Below are positions 12,901-24,900 of a DNA stretch of 64,000 nucleotides, piece by piece. The DNA is from Bedellia somnulentella (Eukaryota; Arthropoda; Insecta; Lepidoptera; Bedelliidae): NCBI GenBank assembly GCA_963576735.1, contig OY755197.1, positions 1,500,501-1,564,500 on the forward strand, given 5' to 3'. The position numbers and the translations under genes are program-made. Every line of letters starts with the position of its first letter. Within the stretch, counting starts at the first letter, position 1. The notes beneath the pieces were generated by a model that worked only from the letters and a program-made list of their open reading frames with translations, did no database searches and was not told the DNA's origin.

Positions 12901-15900
12901 CCCTAGTTTCATACTTTTCATTGCTTTCATTATTTCTTCCATACTGATCTCACTGTCACTAAAGTCACCCATAACGTCGTTCCAATCAACATTACTGCCG
13001 ATTGGCGAAGAAATGGATGTATCCTCTTTTTCAAAGAGTCCCTCAAAATAGTTCTTCCATACTCGTCTTATGCTACTTTCATCCGTCGCCAATTCACCCT
13101 GTTCATCTCTCACAACATTCACTCTCGTGTTTTGGGAAACTCCCTTTTCTTTCCGGATATATTTCCAGAACAACTTTTGGTTATTCCGGAAATTATCGGA
13201 GAGTTTCCTCTCACACCATTCTATCAGATCACGCTTTTTCTTTTCTATTTTCTTCTTAACCTCATTCTTAACTCTCTTATATTCATCTTCACTATTCTTC
13301 ACTACATCATCTTTTACTCTCGCATCCATTCGTTTACTAGCTTTAATCGCTAGTAAATCTAACCAAGCTTTCTTCTTATCTCCAACTGCCTCTTTCACAT
13401 CTTTATCCCACCAACTTGTTGGTGGTCTATTTGTTCTTTTACTCAATCCACATACTTCCGTCGCACATTCAACCATTGACGATTTGAGCACATCCCATAC
13501 TTCTTCTATTTCCATTTCATCCTTCATCTCCACGCAACTTAGTCTGTCGTCCAATTTCTTCATATATTCATCTCTAATATTTTCATCCTCTTCCAATTTC
13601 TCCACTTTTATTCTCGCAAATTCAGTTGTCGACACTTTGGCCCTGTGACGCCAACGCGTGCACAGTCCCCTCAATCGTGATATCACGAGAAAGTGGTCTG
13701 TGCCAACGTTAATGCCCCTATGGACTCTGGTGTCAACAACCTTTGCTCTTAGCCTTTCATCCACTATCACAAAATCTATCATACTTCTCTCGCTTCCTCT
13801 CTGTCTAGTATACATATGGATATCTTTGTGTTCAAACAACGTGTTCGTAACACAAAGATTCCTCTCCAAACATACCTCAATCACTTTCTCACCATTCTCG
13901 TTCACTCTTTTATCACCAAACTTTCCTAAAACTCTTTCACAACCGTTGCGTGACACACCAACCCAACCATTAAAATCTCCTAACATAACAATTTTCTCAT
14001 TTTCATCACACCCATTCGCAACATCGTCTAACAGATTCCAAAACTCCTCCCTCTCGGATAGTGATCTGGACATGTCCGGAGCATACACGCAAATTATGCG
14101 CAACCGGACAAGCCCTACCTTCACCTTTATCCATAGGAGCCTTGGACTCACACACGCATAATCTTTCATGCACTTAGCCATCCTTTCAGATATCAGAAGT
14201 CCCACGCCTTGGCAAGCTCTGTCACTCTCGGCAACTCCCGACCAGATAGCTGTAAATGGGCCAAGTTGTGAAACCTCTTTTCCCTTGCGCTTCGTTTCAT
14301 TTACACACAGAAAATCTAGTTTTCTGTCTTCCATAATCAAACATACTTCATCTAATTTTTCATGCATCCCTCCACACACATTCATCGTACCAAAGCGGGT
14401 CTCTTTAGCCCACTTTTCGCCCCGCGAGGAACCACGGCGTGATAGGTGGCGAGCCATATCGCCGCCATCGTGTTTAATTTTTGTTGCGAAACACATTTGG
14501 ACCCCACGAAAAGCAAGGGAAGTAAACTGTCCGCCTAGCCAGAGCCCCGCTTGACTAGGTAAGGTTATTTAGTACCCGGAGTTCACCAGGCTCCGGGACG
14601 GCGGCACGCTAACGACCAGGCTCACCCCTGGCCACGCATCCCTCGGCACGGCAGACCTTGGATTGGTGTAGGGGCAAAGATGAAAAAGCCCTTTACCCTT
14701 AGTCGACTTCTACGACACCCAAGGGAAGAGATGGGGTAGTGCTATTCTATGCCGGCACTACACAGCAATATATATGAATATATTTTTCCAATACATACAT
14801 ATACTCACGGCTATAAATCCCTAGAAGGGGTAGCCAGAGCTAAGGAATTAGAAATTCCTCAGCCACTTTTGGAAAGTTGAGTGGGGTAAAGATGATAAAG
14901 TAAAGGTTGTTGGTGATGGGTCTCCAACCGCATCGCCCAAAAATCCCTTAATTCTAAGCCGGCACTACACAGCAATTTAACTCAATGTCTTTACAGTGGC
15001 AACGAATTTGTACGAAGAATATGCCGATAGAGAAGCGAGGCAGTTTTCTGACAAGCAAGTTTGTGGAACGCCCGAGTATATAGCGCCTGAAGTGATATTG
15101 AGACAGGTAATTGAAATAAAAGGATTTTTTGGATTCATTATCATGATCACACTATTTTCATGAAAATATAATTATTTATTTTTTTCAAGAGTCTATGAAA
15201 ATTCACAGCCTTGGACTATACTTTTGTTAACACTCTGGCTACCCGTTCTTTGTATATATGTACCAATATTTTCAGTCGCTTTTGAAAGATGAGAAAGAAA
15301 GAAAGAAATATTTAATAAAGATTTTACAATACTAATATTAATAAATTTCTTCGCTTAATAAATAAATACCTAAATAATAACTACCTAAATAATACCTGCA
15401 GTCTTCATGCAACATGCACTGTGCACCGCCCGCCCTCCCACTTACAAGAAATCGAAAAGCAGACAATGCACCACACACACACCCGCAAGCGAACACCACA
15501 GGCAACTACAAACATGCGACGCGTTTCGACTCAACACGAGTCATTGACGAGCAGTAGTAGACAGTTCGGCAGCTGACCACCGAGAAATTTATTAATATTA
15601 GTATTGCTATGGATTTCCGCAAAGTAACGCCTGATTCAATCCAATAAAGATTTTTCATCTGCAGCGCCGAAACATCTTTTAAAAAGCCCCGTATGGCACT
15701 ATATATTTTATAATATTTTTAGGAATATTGTGTAATCATTCAATGTTTGTTTTTTTGCAAATAAAAATAACTGTTTTCTTTCTTTCTTTTAATAAATATT
15801 TTGGTTCTCAGGGCTACGGCAAACCGGTAGATTGGTGGTCAATGGGCATAATTCTGTACGAGTTCATAGTGGGCTGTGTGCCTTTCTTCGGAGATACCCC

Positions 15901-18900
15901 GGAAGAATTATTTGCTCATACTGTTAACGGTTTGTACATATTTTTTTAATTAATTTTTTTAAACTAGTGGGTCACCCCTAACTTTGCATAGATGGCGTTG
16001 TTTTTCAAATATCTTAGGGTTTCTTCGGTCATTTAAAACGACTACAGGGTAAGCACCCCGTTATGAAGTATAAGTAGATGATGTATGGCACTTTTGAATA
16101 CCATAGTTTCTGATTCTGAAATAATTTTAATGATCTTACTTTTTGCACGGATAGTGGACTAACGTGATAGGGGGCAGGCTTATCGAAGCTTTGTCATTTT
16201 CATGACAAGTAGAAACAGTTTGAACCATTATTGTAAAATATGTACAATTAAAAAACAATAAAAGTCGACTGTAAAACAAGCAATTTTATGTTATACATTA
16301 TGTTAATAATATACTTTTCAAGTCCATGATAAAATTACCACTCATATGACTTTAGGAAAGATATATTAGTGTATACCCGCCTCGGGACTTCTACCCACGC
16401 CTCGTTTCATGATAGGCGGTTGTTTTTGTCACTGAGCTATAACGATTGTAATTAAGCAAACCTTTGATTTTTAAAAACTAACACTACTCTGCTAAGTTAT
16501 TACATACAATTAAATTTAAATAATTCATATATACCGTCTATATAATCATTGATTGGCCGTCGAAGTGCGTAACATCATTACGGGCCGTTATTAATTATTT
16601 CGCACATTATTAATAATTTATTAATACATACATACATATACTCACGGCTATAAATCCCTAGAAGGGGTAGCTAGAGCTAAGGGATTAGAAATTCCTCAGC
16701 CACTTTTGGAAAATTGAGTGGGGAAAAGATGGTAAAGGTTGTTGGTGATGGGTCTCCAACCACATCGCCCAAAAATCCCTTAAAAGCCCCAATACCGTTA
16801 GTCGCCTCTTACATACACCCATCGGTAGAAATGGGGTAGTGCTATTCTAAGCCTACACTACGCGGCTACATTCATTAATACTTTATTGTAATTTATTAAT
16901 AATTAATTGTATGCGAGTATATTTTATAAATATATACTCAGATCAAACAAGTCACTAGAAGAATATATAAAGGAACACTATAAATATATATATTTCATCA
17001 TTCACATGATGTTTCATAAATAAAATGCACGATTCCTTAGCTTTGATCTTAATATGTCATCTGCTGACCTTAACATCCATATTATGTACTTTTCAAGATT
17101 TGAAATAAAAAGAGTATTCTATTCTATACTTCGCAGATGACATCGAATGGCCATCCGAAGACGATTTCCCCATAGCAGTGGAAGCTCGAGCTATCATCAC
17201 GGAATTGCTTGCCAGGAACCCAAGAGATAGGCTGGGCACTGGATGTACCCAGCAGGTTAAGGTATGGAGTCTTTTTGTATCAATACATACAATTACGATG
17301 CGAAACTATATTCTAAATGGGCATGAGGAGATGATTTCTCCATAATTAGAAGAAAGAGCTATCATCACGGTACGCAATGGGGTCACTGCATATACATATA
17401 AATAAAAAAAGGAAAAATATTGGCATGACAACAATTATTCGTAAATACTATACTCGGCACAAAGACTTGTGGCAGACGTTGCAAGAAAACCTGTAAGATT
17501 TCATTTATAACTAATGTTTAGAAAATAGTTTGCGCCTGAAAACCAGCATATGTTAGGGTATTCCCACTCTATAATACAATTTCGCTGTGAAAACCCGTAC
17601 TTGGTGTATATATTTTTCTGTTTGTAATTGTCTCATTTTGTCCTAAATAAATATATTTGCGTTCTTTCTTTCTTCGGTCTATAATTTTGAGACGCACTCA
17701 AATAAATATATTTACTTTCTTTCTTTCTAAAACGTGCGAGTGCCTCCTTTGCACTTACGCTGTGTACGGGTGTCGGTGATATGAGTATAACAAAAAACAA
17801 ATATAAATCTTGCGACCCCGCACTTGAAAAGTCTTGTATCGATTTTTTTTTGTAGTTTACTTTTATGCAAATAATATTATACAATACTATATAATTATTT
17901 TCAAAGTTAAAATTTCAGCAAAAACATTATTTACAATAAAATAAATTTAATTCTTTCTCAGGATCACGTGTACTTCTGCGGTCTGGATTGGAATAATTTG
18001 CTGCGTCGCAAAGCTGAGTTTATACCGCAGTTGGAGAATGACGAAGATACCAGCTATTTTGATAGTAAGTACTCTGTTATAGTATGTGTGTAAACACTTT
18101 ATGATAAAATTTAACCAGGAAGTCGGCCTGTTAGTACCAACTCTAAGAAAAATATTTAATGAAAACGAAAGCACCCTGTCGTTATTTTGGTTTTTAAATA
18201 ACCTTGTATATGTCTACTCGAACAAAGTTTAAATCTTACAAATTTTTGTTTATTTTACCCCTTAGAGTAATTGATTATTAAAGATCCACGGATTTAAGAA
18301 ATCGAGCGCTTTACCGCTAGGTTACTAAGGGCCAGTTTTTTGATCCGTAGTTAAAAATATAACCATTTGTTACATTGACGTGACATTGACTATAGTTAAA
18401 TGTCTAACCAGTAGTCAAATCGTAAATCCATTTTGGTTCGATATTTGACATTAGTTACTCTAACCACGGGTCAAAAAATGCATTTGGCTGATATTTAACT
18501 AATAGTTACGATTTTTAACAAATGGTTGAGTTAACCACGGATCAAAAAACTGGCCCTAAATAACTTGGCGGCTTGACGGTTAATATGGAAGTATAAACGT
18601 CAGAAATTATGCAATATTTTTCTGAAATATCTAGAATTGCGAATAATTTATAAAAGGGGTACAAGAAATTGTTTCTACTTTTGTCTAAAAACGTAGAACA
18701 ATTTTAATATAGTAGAAGTTACAAAACACTTCATTATTTCATATCACCATTGTATGTTACGAAACCATACAGCTAACTTAATATTTACGATATGTTATTC
18801 ACCAACATCATCAAAACCCCAAAACACCAACTATAACATGCTTTCAAAACCATATCTATTAAGATATTGGATTGAATCAGGCGTTACTTTGCGGAAATCC

Positions 18901-21900
18901 ATAGCAATACTAATATTAATAAATTTCTTCGCTTAATTCCGCTAAATAATTATTTAGCGGAATTAAGCGAAGAAATTTATTAATATTAGTATTCATATCT
19001 ATTAATTTTAAATTCCATATCTCAACCGTGCCGTCAATATTGCCGTGTAGTGCCGGCTTAGAATGTCGCTACCCCTTTCTACCCACGGGTGTCGTAAAAG
19101 GTGACTAAGGGTATTGGGGCTTTTTATTGGATTTTTGGCCGATGCGGTTAGAGACCCATCACCAAAATCCTTTATTTTACCATCTTTTCCCAACTCAACT
19201 TCCACAAGTGGCTGAGGAATTTATAATTCCTTAGCTCTGGCTACCACTTCTAGGGAATTATAGCCAAGAGTATATGTATGTATATCTCAACGTACATAAT
19301 TTTACCAGGTCGCTGCGACCGCTACAACCACAGCGAGGCTGACACAGAAGAAGCACCAGACGATACCAATACGGATGTGTTCGCAGCCTTCAATAGCACC
19401 TCGCCGCAATGGAGACGGCATTACGCTGAGGAGAAAGAGGGCAGGGTAGGTTACACTTTAACAACGTGATTAAATAAACGAGGGCTTTGGTTTATAATAT
19501 GACCGAAAAATTGTGGTTACCCTACACTGGGGGACATAATGTCTCCAAAGAAATTGTGGTTACCCTACATTTTGGGATAGAATTTGTCCCAAGTAATTTT
19601 GGTCACCATACAATAGTAAGTCTTAGGCATTACAATAAGAAGGAAGACAGGGTAGTTTGCCCTTTAAATCTTGATTAAAACAATTAGGGCTTTGGTTTAT
19701 AATGAGGCCTAAAAATTGTCTTACGCATTGCGCTGAAGAGAAGAAAGAAGGAGTATATAGTCGTGGCACTATTTGGTATATTAGTTGTAATTTATTTTTT
19801 TATGCGATCATAGGTGCACAAATAGTACATTAGTGGCTTGAAAAATTCACGACCGTCATCAAACGTCCTGAGAAATAATCACTACTCTATACTAATTTAA
19901 ATCTTTTTGTTCATGAAAACCACATGTGGGGATTATTACTAGGTTAGTTTTCAACATTTGCATTCTATATGAAAAGGTAGACAAGTGGCCTTCCGAATTA
20001 GTAAAAATTTGGAGGTAGGAAAACGCAAACACTACTTAAATGTGTAAAAGGAATGAAGGAAAGAAGTATTTCGCGCTGGCAGCCATTGACACGGTAGCTC
20101 AATTGGCAGAGCGACGGGGGCGTATTTACCCGAGGTCGCGGGTTCGATTCCCGCCTGAGTCGAAATTTTTCTTTCCTTTATTTATTAGTACTCTATACTG
20201 GTCATCTTAAACATTTCATGATTGTTGGGATATATGTCCTATAAAAGACTCAAATCAGAAGCAGCCGATACACTTTTGTCTAAAAAAAAGCGTGACTTGC
20301 GACAAAAAGTCGTGGTTTGCAAAAGCTTTAAAGGTCAGTTAATTCCTCTATGACCTCACAATATCTGATGTAATGCTTCTATCACCTCCTTATTAGTACC
20401 CAATATAAATATAGTCAAATAAATACATAACATACATACACATTCTCACGCCGTTAGTTCCCATTGGGACTATTGATCGCCATTTTGTACGATCCTGGCA
20501 AACCTCTCTAGCTTCATTCACATCCATCAATCTTTTCATACATGCTCTTTTATTCTTCGTACTTCGGACACCTGCCTTTTTGAGCACATTTTCTATTTGA
20601 TCCAAATATGTCCTCCGAGGTCGTCATCATAAAGTAAAAAAAAAAAGTTTATTTTTCGAAATTAAGTTAAAAACTATCATTTTTTTAACGTCAAATTTTT
20701 TAAATTTATCATTGGTCCGTTCTGTTATCTACTAATATTACCTTCCACATTGGCTCTATTAGATCTCTTTCACCAATTTACTGTCATCCATCCTCTCTGT
20801 ATGCCCGAACCATCTCGACATTACTTTTTCTATACATACAAACATACATTTACTCACTGCTATAAATCCCTTAATGGGGTAGCCAGAGCTAAGGAATAAA
20901 AAAATCCTCAGCCACTTTTGGAAATTTTAGTGGGGAAAAGATGGTAAAATAAAGGTTGTTGCTGATGGGTCTCCAACCGCATCGCCAAAAAATCCCTTAA
21001 AAAGCCCCACCCATACTACACCCACCGGAAGAAATGGGTAGTGCTATTCTAAGCCGACACTACACGGCATACATAAGTATACATAAGTTCATAACATAAA
21101 TACATAAGTCGTACATAATCGGCATACATAAGTTGTATTTAAAACAATATTAATTCCTCCAGAGCACAGACAGCTGGCCCGGCACCCCGGACAGCGGTCC
21201 CCCCGGCACCCCGCCTGCACCACTACATCATAAGTGTCCGGTGAGTTGATATTATATTTGTACGGTTATTATTTATTATAGAATAGAATAGAATAGAAAA
21301 ACTCTTTATTGCACATCAAATATGGAGAAACATTTACAAATACACATAAACAACAAAAGTACAATTGGCGGTCTTATCTCTAAAAGCGATCTCTTCCAGA
21401 CAACCACTGAATGGAGAGGTCAATAAATTTATAGTCATGTGAGATAGATGTCCAACAACATGGTGAAACTGATAACTATGCGTTAATCTACACAAACAAT
21501 TCAACAATCCAGTCATAGTTATATCTAGTTATAAAATGATAAACTTTTAATAAAATAAATTAAATTAGTGCTGTGTAGTGTCGGCTTAGAATAGCACTAC
21601 CCCATTTCGTCCGGTGGGTGTGCGTAAAAGGCGACTAACGGTATTGGGGCTTTTAAGGGATTTTTGGGCGATGCGGTTGGAGACCCATCACCAACAACTT
21701 TTATTTCACCATCTATTCCCCACGCAACTTCTAAAAGTTGCTGAGGAATTTCTAATTCCCTAGCTCTGGCTACCCCTTCAAGGGATTTATAGCCGTGAGT
21801 ATATGTATATATATGTATGAATGTATGTACAATAAATTAATACTTATTATCTGGTATGATTTGCAAAGTCCATATGTACTAATAAGCCCGCTACGATACT

Positions 21901-24900
21901 TTAAATAGAACAAAGAAATGTTTGCAAAAGAAAAGTGAGAATGTCGTTATTTTGGGATGAAGGTTGCAGTTAATGTATCCGTTACGAAAATATAGAGCCG
22001 TGACAGTCACACATTAGTAAAATTACTGGTTTGTGAAACATCTCATTTGGATAGTTACAGTATCATCACGGTATTAAAGTATTTTATATTCAATTTTTAC
22101 ATACATACATACATATACTCACGGCTATGAATCCCTTAACGGGGTAGCCAGAGCTTTCGAATGAGAAATTCCTCAGCCACTTTTGAAAAGTGTGGAAAAA
22201 AGATGGTAAATTAAAGGTCGTTGGTGATGGGTCTCCAACCACATCGCCCAAAAATCACTTAAAAAGCCCCTATACCCTTAGTCGCCTCTTACGATCACCC
22301 ACGGGTAGAAATGGGGGAGTGCTATTCTTAGCCTACACTACACGGCATACAAAAATAGTTTATTTGTACTAAAACGCGCACTAGGTTTCTTACAAGTTGT
22401 AAGTTACAACTTAGCATAGCCATGTTTGCGAAAGAAAACTGAGAATGACATTATTTTGGGATGAAGTTTGCAGTTAACCTTTACGATAATAACGTATGCA
22501 TTCCGTGACAGTTCGGTCTCACTGACTTCCGTAACGACATCTCAATCAAATAGTGATAGTGTTAGAATACTATTTAAATAAAACCTCACTCATGATAATT
22601 TCAACAAGATGTATTATAATTCTTCACTCTTGCAACTTTTTTCTAGCAGTGCTCAATACGAACTGTCGACTCAACTGTCCGTCAATGCTTTTAATTCCTT
22701 ATTGACTCAAGCAACCGGAACACGTCACTATATGCGCCGAAGTTCGTATTTGATTTTCATTAGCGGAAATGGAAATGCATATTTAAAATTAATTTACAAT
22801 ATGAACGCAAACATACTCTTTAAACATTCAATTATTAATAAACGAATATTAAAACACAGTATAATAAGTCTTGTAGTTTTATCGAAATCTAACAGTAGTA
22901 TTAAAGCTTTTAATTTCCAAAATTTGTAAGAGAACAACATTTGTATTCATAAATAGTCAGTTCAGTTGTGTAGTGTCGGCTTAGAATAGCACTACCCCAT
23001 TTCTCCCGGTGGGTGTACGTAAGAGGCGACTAACGGTATTGGGACTATTAAGGCATTTTTGGGCGATGCAGTTGGAGACCCATCACCAACAACCTTTATT
23101 TTTACTATCTTTTCCCCCACCAATTTCCAAAAGTGGCTGAGGAACTTTTAATTCCTTAGCTCTGACTACCCCTTCTTGGGATTTATAGCCGTGAGTATAT
23201 GTATGTACGTGTGTAAATATCATCCCTATCACGTGAGTACACTGTCCATGCAAAACGTGGGTACTCTGAACACCAGGTGACAAAGTCACGTGATGTTCAG
23301 AAGTATAAGTACCTCTGCCAACCCCTTCGGGGATATTCGGCGTGAACGTTTATGTTATGTTATGTTTTATGTATGTAAATAGTCAGTATCGCTTTGAGAA
23401 AACTTACAAGCCACAATGAAATACATGAAATTGAATAAGATTATGATGTCGACTAGTTTTTTTGGTATAGTTGTACTACTTTCGATATCGTGAAAAGCTT
23501 CATAAATTATAGGGTACAAAAATACTATTTTTTGCTTATGAATTCCTAGATTTCTATCTAAGTTGCCTTCATGTCCTATCCTTTTTAGGCTTTTCACAGA
23601 GTCCTTTTATTAAACGAAATGATTTATTTCTTCAGAAAATATAGATATATAAAAGATGTTACGAGATGATTTAAGTCCATAGCTGTATTTTGCCTTTGAT
23701 GTCGTCTGAAGTTTATTTTACTTACAGACGGTGGGCATATCTGGAGCCACATCCACAGCGGAATCATCTCAAACCGATTCAGATGAGTTGTCCCCTGGAG
23801 CCAGGAGACGTCCACCTGCCAGGATAGCTGTCACTCATGACAGGTAAGTGATTTGTTTAAAATATTTTATTCAGTAGAAAAGTATTCAATAAACTCAAAA
23901 TTGTTGTCACCCTACATACATACTCACGGCGATAAATCGCTAAAAGTGGTAGCTTGAGCTTCGAATAATTCCTTAGCCACTTAGGACGTTATGTGGGACA
24001 AAAATTATGTGGACTCTTTTAAATATTGTATTGTGTCTTAGAGATGAACGTTTAAGGCGGTATGCTTACCTAGTATTAGTTATATTATATTTAAAATTAT
24101 TGTAGCATATCGCTGTTGTTTATCCAAATAAATAAAATTGTAAAAGATTTTACATACGTACAAACATCGCAAACCGATTCAGACGAATTGTCCTCTGGGG
24201 CAAAGAGACGCCCGCCCGCCACGATAGCTGCCACACTTGACACATGAATTATACATCTAATATATTTTATTCAGTACGAAACTATCACATCAATTCCAAA
24301 TTGTGATCACCTACGTACATACTCACGACTATAAATTTATAATCCCTAGTAGATGTAGTCAGAGCTTCGAAATAAGAAATTCCTCAGCCACTTTTGGAAG
24401 TTGTGTGCGGAAAAGATTGTGAAATTAAGGTTTTTGGTGGTGGGTGATAGATAAGAAAAATAATTGAAAAAGGCCTAAGACCCTTAGTCGCCTTCTGATC
24501 ACCCACGGACAGAAATGGGCTGGTGCTATTCTAAGCCGACACTAAACAGTCTATTCACACGACACTAAAAAGGGATCCTTAATGTTTTATAAGGTTTTCT
24601 TATCCGCACGACAGGGACTCTCAGCGGGTCGTCTAAAAATTACAATTAGATGACATCCATCAACTAAATGTCTATTAAGTTTTGATATTACGAATTCTAC
24701 CGAATTCGCTTGTATTTACTGAATCTATTGATGTCTATTAGTTATTCAAATAATGTCTTGGCTTTGACCAACTTATTTTTTCTAACACCATCTGATAAAA
24801 GTAAAACTACCCTATTACTTTCAACAGACCGGTACCACAAAAGAAGGAAGACAAAGGTCAAGACAAGCCGGATAAAGTGGAGAAGGAAAAGATAGAGAAA

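Noticed and set aside
11597..14554. Several long plus-strand ORFs (85-192 codons)
   Set aside because: All lie antisense to the RTE ORF, have no motifs, and are codon shadows of it.
14675..14770. Treating the RTE head as a separate SINE-A inserted next to the LINE
   Set aside because: The 12-bp target-site duplication lies outside it and the sequence runs on into the LINE 5' UTR without a SINE core or tail.
20094..20162. Functional tRNA genes in SINE-C cores (also 11086, 45217, 53727, 56800)
   Set aside because: The anticodon stem is irregular, copies carry insertions, and each lies within a repeat unit that moves as a whole.
24165..24247. Alternative exon 16b
   Set aside because: Donor and acceptor are both destroyed and the frame ends in TGA.
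24710..24895. 61-codon ORF over exon 17
   Set aside because: Wrong frame; the frame joining exons 16 and 18 gives the conserved [14 protein letters not shown] motif.
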